A model generated the notes under the pieces. That model did not search any database and had not been told where the DNA came from. It saw only the letters and a program-made list of their open reading frames with translations. This document shows, piece by piece, positions 59,547-64,000 of a DNA stretch of 64,000 nt; the first letter of the stretch is position 1; the number at the start of each line of letters is the position of its first letter. A program made the position numbers and the translations under genes. The stretch comes from Escherichia sp. E4742 (GTDB lineage: Bacteria; Pseudomonadota; Gammaproteobacteria; Enterobacterales; Enterobacteriaceae): positions 3,410,001 through 3,474,000 of the forward strand of contig NZ_CP040443.1 of the NCBI RefSeq assembly GCF_005843885.1, in the 5' to 3' direction.

Positions 59547-60833
59547 ATGAAGATAGCGACGATAAAAACTGGGCTTGCTTCACTGGCGATGCTGCCGGGA
59601 CTGGTAATGGCTGCACCTGCGGTAGCCGATAAAGCCGACAATGCGTTTATGATGATTTGTACTGCGCTGGTGCTGTTTATGACTGTTCCGGGGATTGCCC
59701 TGTTTTACGGCGGGTTGATTCGCGGCAAAAACGTGCTGTCGATGCTAACGCAGGTGACCGTGACGTTTGCACTGGTCTGTATTCTCTGGGTGGTTTACGG
59801 TTACTCGCTGGCGTTTGGTGAGGGCAACAACTTCTTTGGCAACATCAACTGGTTGATGCTGAAAAACATCGAACTGACGGCGGTGATGGGCAGCATTTAT
59901 CAGTATATCCACGTGGCGTTTCAGGGATCGTTTGCCTGCATTACCGTCGGCTTGATAGTTGGAGCGCTGGCAGAACGAATCCGCTTCTCAGCTGTGTTGA
60001 TTTTCGTGGTGGTATGGCTGACGCTCTCTTACATTCCGATTGCGCATATGGTCTGGGGCGGTGGTTTGCTGGCTTCTCACGGTGCGCTGGATTTCGCGGG
60101 TGGCACGGTGGTGCACATTAACGCCGCAATTGCCGGTCTGGTGGGCGCGTATCTGATAGGCAAACGCGTGGGCTTTGGCAAAGAGGCGTTTAAACCGCAC
60201 AATCTGCCGATGGTCTTTACCGGGACTGCCATTCTCTATATCGGTTGGTTTGGATTTAACGCCGGGTCAGCGGGTACGGCGAATGAAATCGCAGCACTGG
60301 CATTTGTGAATACTGTGGTGGCAACGGCGGCGGCGATTCTTGGCTGGATCTTCGGTGAATGGGCGCTGCGTGGTAAGCCTTCACTGCTGGGGGCGTGTTC
60401 TGGCGCGATTGCCGGTCTGGTCGGCGTGACGCCAGCCTGTGGCTACATTGGGGTTGGCGGTGCGTTGATTATCGGCGTGGTCGCTGGTCTGGCGGGCTTG
60501 TGGGGCGTTACCATGCTCAAACGCCTGTTGCGGGTCGATGATCCTTGCGATGTCTTCGGTGTGCACGGCGTTTGTGGCATTGTCGGCTGTATCATGACCG
60601 GGATTTTTGCCGCCAGCTCGCTGGGCGGCGTGGGCTTCGCTGAAGGTGTGACGATGGGGCATCAGCTGCTGGTACAGCTGGAAAGCATCGCCATTACGAT
60701 CGTCTGGTCCGGTGTGGTGGCATTTATCGGCTACAAACTGGCGGATTTGACGGTTGGCCTGCGTGTGCCGGAAGAACAGGAGCGAGAAGGGCTGGACGTC
60801 AACAGCCACGGCGAAAATGCCTATAACGCGTAA
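59547..60833 (+). CDS. amtB: AmtB, ammonium transporter
   Basis: Trimeric ammonium channel in the inner membrane. It has 428 residues, including a cleavable signal peptide (MKIATIKTGLASLAMLPGLVMA) that gives 11 membrane segments. The twin histidines that line the pore are in VHINAAIAG and VFGVHGVCGI (H168 and H318 in mature numbering). GlnK from the upstream gene plugs the cytoplasmic face under nitrogen sufficiency. Confidence 0.99.
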   Translation: MKIATIKTGLASLAMLPGLVMAAPAVADKADNAFMMICTALVLFMTVPGIALFYGGLIRGKNVLSMLTQVTVTFALVCILWVVYGYSLAFGEGNNFFGNINWLMLKNIELTAVMGSIYQYIHVAFQGSFACITVGLIVGALAERIRFSAVLIFVVVWLTLSYIPIAHMVWGGGLLASHGALDFAGGTVVHINAAIAGLVGAYLIGKRVGFGKEAFKPHNLPMVFTGTAILYIGWFGFNAGSAGTANEIAALAFVNTVVATAAAILGWIFGEWALRGKPSLLGACSGAIAGLVGVTPACGYIGVGGALIIGVVAGLAGLWGVTMLKRLLRVDDPCDVFGVHGVCGIVGCIMTGIFAASSLGGVGFAEGVTMGHQLLVQLESIAITIVWSGVVAFIGYKLADLTVGLRVPEEQEREGLDVNSHGENAYNA

Positions 60834-60853
60834 CAAGCAATCAAATGCAATTT

Positions 60854-60955
<102 letters not shown>

Positions 60956-60983
60956 CAACAAAAGCACGTTACCAACTATCTGG

Positions 60984-61017
60984 CAGCCGGACGGTTTTCA
61001 CCTCCGGCTGTTTTTTT
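60984..61017 (+). terminator. Rho-independent terminator between amtB and tesB
   Basis: 8-bp stem CAGCCGGA / TCCGGCTG with an 11-base loop, followed by seven T residues. The tesB stop codon (complement of 61016-61018) lies at the end of this T-tract. Confidence 0.9.
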
Positions 61018-61876
61018 AATTGTGATTACGCATTACCCCTTCCTGAACGGTCGAGGCAACCAGCACGCCGTCCTGGGTATAAAACTCACCGCGCACAAAG
61101 CCGCGTGCGCTGGACGCTGACGTGCTCTCCACGCTATACAGCAGCCATTCGTTTAAATTAAATGGTCGATGGAACCACATGGAATGGTCAATGGTGGCTA
61201 TCTGAATTCCCGGTTCGAGAAAACCGATGCCGTGCGGCTGTAGAGCTACCGGCAGGAAGTTAAGATCAGAAGCGTACCCCAGCAGATACTGATGAACGCG
61301 CAGATCATCCGGCACGCTACCATTTGCGCGGATCCACACCTGACGATGCGGCGCGGCGACGTGACCTTTCAGTGGGTTATGAAATTCCACCGGACGCACT
61401 TCCAGCGGACGATCGCAGATGAATTTATCTTTCAGCACTGGCGGCAACAGGTGCGCCAGCGACTGGGCGATCTGTGTTTCCGAAGGCAAACCATCAGGCG
61501 CTGGGGCTGGAGGCATCTCTTTTTGGTGTTCGAATCCAGGTTCTGGCGCCTGGAAAGACGCTGTCATATAAAAAATGGGTTTGCCGTTCTGAATCGCTGC
61601 CACACGGCGAGCACTGAAACTGTTGCCGTCGCGCAGTGTTTCGACATCATAAATAATCGGCTTCTTACTATCACCAGGGCGAAGAAAGTAGCTGTGGAAT
61701 GAATGCACCAGACGCTCTTCGGGTACTGTCTCCTTAGCGGCATACAGGGCCTGACCCACGACCTGGCCGCCAAACACCTGGCGTAAACCTAAATCTTCAC
61801 TCTGGCCGCGAAAGAGTCCTTCCTCAATTTTTTCCAGATTCAACAATGTCAGTAAATTTTTTAAGGCCTGACTCAT
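61016..61876 (-). CDS. tesB: TesB, acyl-CoA thioesterase II
   Basis: Broad-range acyl-CoA thioesterase with a double hot-dog fold. It has 286 residues from the ATG at 61874-61876 (MSQALKNLLTLLNLEKIEEGLFRGQSEDLG). The second hot-dog holds the catalytic Asp/Thr/Gln network (Asp in YASDLNF, Thr in ATIDHSMWFHRPF). The open frame runs another 106 codons upstream to 62194 and antisense to the ybaY start, but only this start gives the family length. Converges on amtB. Confidence 0.97.
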   Translation of the reverse strand: MSQALKNLLTLLNLEKIEEGLFRGQSEDLGLRQVFGGQVVGQALYAAKETVPEERLVHSFHSYFLRPGDSKKPIIYDVETLRDGNSFSARRVAAIQNGKPIFYMTASFQAPEPGFEHQKEMPPAPAPDGLPSETQIAQSLAHLLPPVLKDKFICDRPLEVRPVEFHNPLKGHVAAPHRQVWIRANGSVPDDLRVHQYLLGYASDLNFLPVALQPHGIGFLEPGIQIATIDHSMWFHRPFNLNEWLLYSVESTSASSARGFVRGEFYTQDGVLVASTVQEGVMRNHN

Positions 61877-62094
61877 ATTAACTCTCCAGTAACAAAGCTG
61901 CCGCAGCAAGCCAAAGTGAGTTGAGTATAACGCAATTTTGTCACTGGTCCGATGGGTGCAATGGTCTGAATTACGGGCTAAATGCAGGCGTAAATACGTG
62001 ATTTGTGCCACACTTATTGACGTTACGATTTTGTTAACCACTCTTCCGGCGAGGAAAGTTAGCCCGCTGGTGCATTGATAATAAGGAGAAGTGA

Positions 62095-62667
62095 ATGAAA
62101 CTCGTGCACATGGCCAGTGGTTTAGCGGTTGCGATTGCGTTGGCAGCTTGCGCTGATAAAAGCGCGGATATCCAGACGCCAGCACCTGCTGCAAATACCT
62201 CTATTGCGGCGACACAACAACCTGCTATACAGCAACCTAATGTCTCCGGTACGGTCTGGATCCGTCAGAAAGTCGCACTGCCTCCCGATGCTGTGCTGAC
62301 CGTGACACTTTCTGACGCGTCGTTAGCCGATGCGCCGTCTAAAGTACTGGCGCAAAAAGCGGTGCGTACCGAAGGTAAACAGTCGCCATTCAGCTTTGTT
62401 CTGCCATTTAACCCGGCAGACGTTCAGCCGAACGCGCGTATTCTGTTAAGTGCGGCGATTACCGTAAATGACAAATTGGTGTTTATTACCGATACCGTCC
62501 AGCCGGTGATCAATCAGGGCGGAACCAAAGCTGACCTGACATTAGTGCCTGTTCAGCAAACCGCCGTGCCGATTCAGGCCAGCGGTGGCGCAACGACTAC
62601 TGTACCTTCGACTTCGCCAACTCAGGTGAATCCGTCTTCGGCAGTTCCTGCCCCTACGCAATACTAA
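62095..62667 (+). CDS. ybaY: YbaY, predicted outer-membrane lipoprotein
   Basis: 190-residue lipoprotein with signal MKLVHMASGLAVAIALAAC and lipidated Cys19 (LAAC). A Pro/Ala/Gln-rich linker (about 25-50) leads into a central beta-rich domain (about 50-150) of the YbaY type, function unknown, and a low-complexity Thr/Ser/Pro/Val tail (SGGATTTVPSTSPTQVNPSS). Known to be stress-associated in E. coli transcriptomes. Converges with atl through a shared bidirectional terminator. Confidence 0.92.
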   Translation: MKLVHMASGLAVAIALAACADKSADIQTPAPAANTSIAATQQPAIQQPNVSGTVWIRQKVALPPDAVLTVTLSDASLADAPSKVLAQKAVRTEGKQSPFSFVLPFNPADVQPNARILLSAAITVNDKLVFITDTVQPVINQGGTKADLTLVPVQQTAVPIQASGGATTTVPSTSPTQVNPSSAVPAPTQY

Positions 62668-62673
62668 GCGCCA

Positions 62674-62701
62674 CTAACCCTCTCCGCCCGGAGAGGGTTA
62701 G
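62674..62701. terminator. Bidirectional terminator ybaY/atl
   Basis: Perfect 12-bp stem CTAACCCTCTCC / GGAGAGGGTTAG with a GCCC loop. The stop codon of atl is inside the right arm. No long T-tract on either side. Confidence 0.75.
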
Positions 62702-63087
62702 TAAATCCAGCGATAACGCTGCAAGTCGATTTGTCCGTTTCCCGATACCATCACGCCTTCTGCCAGTAATGCCTGCCGCTGACGCTGTAAATCTGGTCCG
62801 GTTAATGAGATTGCTCCGTGGCGGTTAACCACCCGATGCCAGGGCAGAGTGCTGCCTTCGGGCAGGCGCTTTAACACACCGCCCACCTGGCGCGCGGCAC
62901 GGGGCGATCCTGCCAGTTTCGCGACATCGCCGTAAGTAGTGACATACCCTTCGGGAATAGCGGCTACGATTTGCCACACGCGTTGGGGAAACGAATCTTC
63001 TTTTTCCATCTTTTCTTCCTGAGGTAATTTTTCAGCATAATCTGGAAAAACGTCCGAGTGAAGCCGCATTGCGCAAGAAACCAGCAT
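62698..63087 (-). CDS. atl: Atl (YbaZ), alkyltransferase-like protein
   Basis: Non-enzymatic relative of O6-alkylguanine-DNA alkyltransferase that binds O6-alkylguanine and directs the lesion to nucleotide excision repair. It has 129 residues from the ATG at 63085-63087 (MLVSCAMRLHS); 7 further codons are open upstream. The active-site motif reads PWHRVVN, tryptophan in place of the catalytic cysteine of PCHRV. The helix-turn-helix region RAARQVGGVL is conserved. Its start lies close to the ffs promoter. Confidence 0.95.
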   Translation of the reverse strand: MLVSCAMRLHSDVFPDYAEKLPQEEKMEKEDSFPQRVWQIVAAIPEGYVTTYGDVAKLAGSPRAARQVGGVLKRLPEGSTLPWHRVVNRHGAISLTGPDLQRQRQALLAEGVMVSGNGQIDLQRYRWIY

Positions 63088-63102
63088 CCGGCACGCAATG
63101 GG

Positions 63103-63131
63103 TTGCAATTAGCCGGGGCAGCAGTGATAAT
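63103..63131 (+). promoter_or_regulatory. ffs promoter
   Basis: -35 TTGCAA (63103-63108), 17-bp spacer, -10 GATAAT (63126-63131), then a G/C-rich discriminator (GCGCCTGCGCG), the feature of stable-RNA promoters under stringent control. The expected start near 63140 would leave a 24-base leader for removal by RNase P. The spacing is seen; the control is inferred from the family. Confidence 0.85.
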
Positions 63132-63163
63132 GCGCCTGCGCGTTGGTTCTCAACGCTCTCAAT

Positions 63164-63277
63164 GGGGGCTCTGTTGGTTCTCCCGCAACGCTACTCTGTT
63201 TACCAGGTCAGGTCCGGAAGGAAGCAGCCAAGGCAGATGACGCGTGTGCCGGGATGTAGCTGGCAGGGCCCCCACCC
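63164..63277 (+). ncRNA. ffs: 4.5S RNA, signal recognition particle RNA
   Basis: The mature 114-base RNA starts at GGGGGCTCTGTTGG and ends at GGCCCCCACCC. The long hairpin with the apical GGAA tetraloop (AGGTCCGGAAGGAAGCAG, about 63211-63228) binds Ffh. Together with Ffh and FtsY it targets inner-membrane proteins. Situated between the divergent atl and ybaA. Confidence 0.98.
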
Positions 63278-63388
63278 ATTTCTGCCTCCCCACCGTTTCG
63301 TCAAAAAATCCCAATATGGCTAAACTTTAATCACGGCTGATGCTGCAAGAATTTTCTGGCTGCGCAGTACGCTTCGGAGGTATGTCTG

Positions 63389-63742
63389 ATGAAGTATGTT
63401 GATGGTTTTGTGGTTGCTGTTCCTGCCGACAAAAAGGATGCCTATCGTGAAATGGCCGCAAAGGCCGCGCCGCTGTTTAAAGAGTTTGGCGCCCTGCGCA
63501 TTGTTGAATGCTGGGCCAGCGATGTACCGAATGGCAAAGTGACCGATTTTCGTATGGCGGTCAAAGCGGAAGAGAATGAGGAAGTGGTTTTTAGCTGGAT
63601 TGAATACCCTTCAAAAGAGGTCCGCGACGCTGCCAATCAGAAGATGATGTCGGACCCACGGATGAAAGAGTTCGGCGAGTCCATGCCGTTTGATGGTAAA
63701 CGAATGATCTACGGTGGGTTCGAGTCAATCATCGACGAGTAG
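63389..63742 (+). CDS. ybaA: YbaA, DUF1428 family protein
   Basis: 117-residue cytoplasmic protein with a dimeric alpha/beta-barrel type fold predicted; no known function. The conserved N-terminus MKYVDGFVVAVPADKKDAYREMA and the C-terminal MPFDGKRMIYGGFESI stretch define the family. Preceded by TTCGGAGG; another ATG at 63382 is out of frame and gives only six codons. Monocistronic, between ffs and pdeB. Confidence 0.93.
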   Translation: MKYVDGFVVAVPADKKDAYREMAAKAAPLFKEFGALRIVECWASDVPNGKVTDFRMAVKAEENEEVVFSWIEYPSKEVRDAANQKMMSDPRMKEFGESMPFDGKRMIYGGFESIIDE

Positions 63743-63779
63743 CGTGACGGGCTGTGCGGCGTGCCGCCAGCCCCAAAAT

Positions 63780-64000
63780 TCACAGATGGTGTTCTGCCCA
63801 GCGTAAAAACTCCTCTTTCGGTAATGCTTTGCTGTACAACCACCCCTGGCCGTAATGCACGCCATGCTGGCGCAACCACTCTTCCTGTTTGCTGGTTTCG
63901 ATCCCTTCCGCCACCATTTTAAGTTTCAGTGTTTTTGCCATTTCGATGATATGCGGTGTGACATTTTTATATTCCAGCGCATCAACGAAGGATTTATCGA
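63780..64000 (-). CDS. pdeB: PdeB (YlaB), C-terminal end of EAL phosphodiesterase (partial)
   Basis: 73 codons of the 3' end of a minus-strand gene; the rest lies beyond the window. The translated part begins DKSFVDALEYKNVTPHIIEMAK and contains the EAL-domain motifs MVAEGIE (E-G-I/V-E) and YGQGWLYSKAL (Q-G-x-x-x-S), ending FLRWAEHHL. The EAL domain hydrolyses c-di-GMP; the usual CSS-sensor and membrane part is not in the window. The name rests on gene order. Confidence 0.88.
   Translation of the reverse strand, partial: DKSFVDALEYKNVTPHIIEMAKTLKLKMVAEGIETSKQEEWLRQHGVHYGQGWLYSKALPKEEFLRWAEHHL

Noticed and set aside
61877..62194. 106-codon upstream extension of the tesB frame
   Set aside because: It runs antisense over the ybaY signal peptide, and only the start at 61874-61876 gives the known family length and N-terminus.

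Overview
The window is a stretch of an enterobacterial chromosome, almost certainly Escherichia coli or a very close relative. Gene order, overlaps and protein lengths match, as far as I can recall, the E. coli K-12 segment from sbcC to pdeB (ylaB). Scattered substitutions relative to the K-12 proteins as I remember them (most visible in MalZ, YajR, PpiD, YbaE and TesB) suggest a natural isolate rather than a K-12 derivative. There is no sign of prophage, insertion sequence, CRISPR array, tRNA gene or genomic island. The region is core genome: about 56 complete genes, two partial genes at the ends, and the 4.5S RNA gene.

Layout. 1-5826: sbcCD nuclease (minus, sbcC cut by the window edge) and the divergent phosphate two-component system phoBR. 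6232-11558: brnQ and proY transporters, malZ, and convergent acpH. 11651-17115: the queuosine genes queA-tgt followed by yajC-secD-secF. 17242-19530: yajD (HNH), then tsx and yajI on the minus strand. 19681-23787: nrdR-ribD-ribE-nusB-thiL-pgpA, tightly packed. 23854-27911 (minus): yajO, dxs-ispA-xseB (isoprenoid precursors). 28117-33245: thiI, yajL/panE (minus), yajQ, yajR (minus). 33396-40749 (minus): cytochrome bo3 operon cyoABCDE, then yajG-ampG. 41054-48304: bolA, tig, clpP-clpX, lon, hupB, a proteostasis block. 48496-52128: ppiD, ybaV, fadM, convergent queC. 52193-58998: ybaE, cof, decR, mdlA-mdlB. 59179-63742: glnK-amtB, tesB, ybaY, atl, ffs (4.5S RNA), ybaA, then the 3' end of pdeB.

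Regulatory signals readable directly include tandem Pho boxes before phoB, a class II CRP arrangement before tsx, a PdhR-type palindrome before cyoA, the gearbox and sigma-70 promoters of bolA, sigma-32 promoters before clpP and lon, a FadR-type operator before fadM, a sigma-54 promoter with an NtrC-type site before glnK, and the ffs promoter with a GC-rich discriminator. Paired REP elements (BIMEs) sit in the yajD/tsx, pgpA/yajO, yajQ/yajR and amtB/tesB gaps, with single REP-like hairpins at thiI/yajL and fadM/queC, all at convergent gene ends.

I found no undescribed multi-gene system. The open questions are the poorly characterised single genes (yajD, yajI, ybaV, ybaE, ybaY, ybaA, yajQ) and some inverted repeats whose role is not explained, notably those in the cyoA upstream region and between phoB and phoR.
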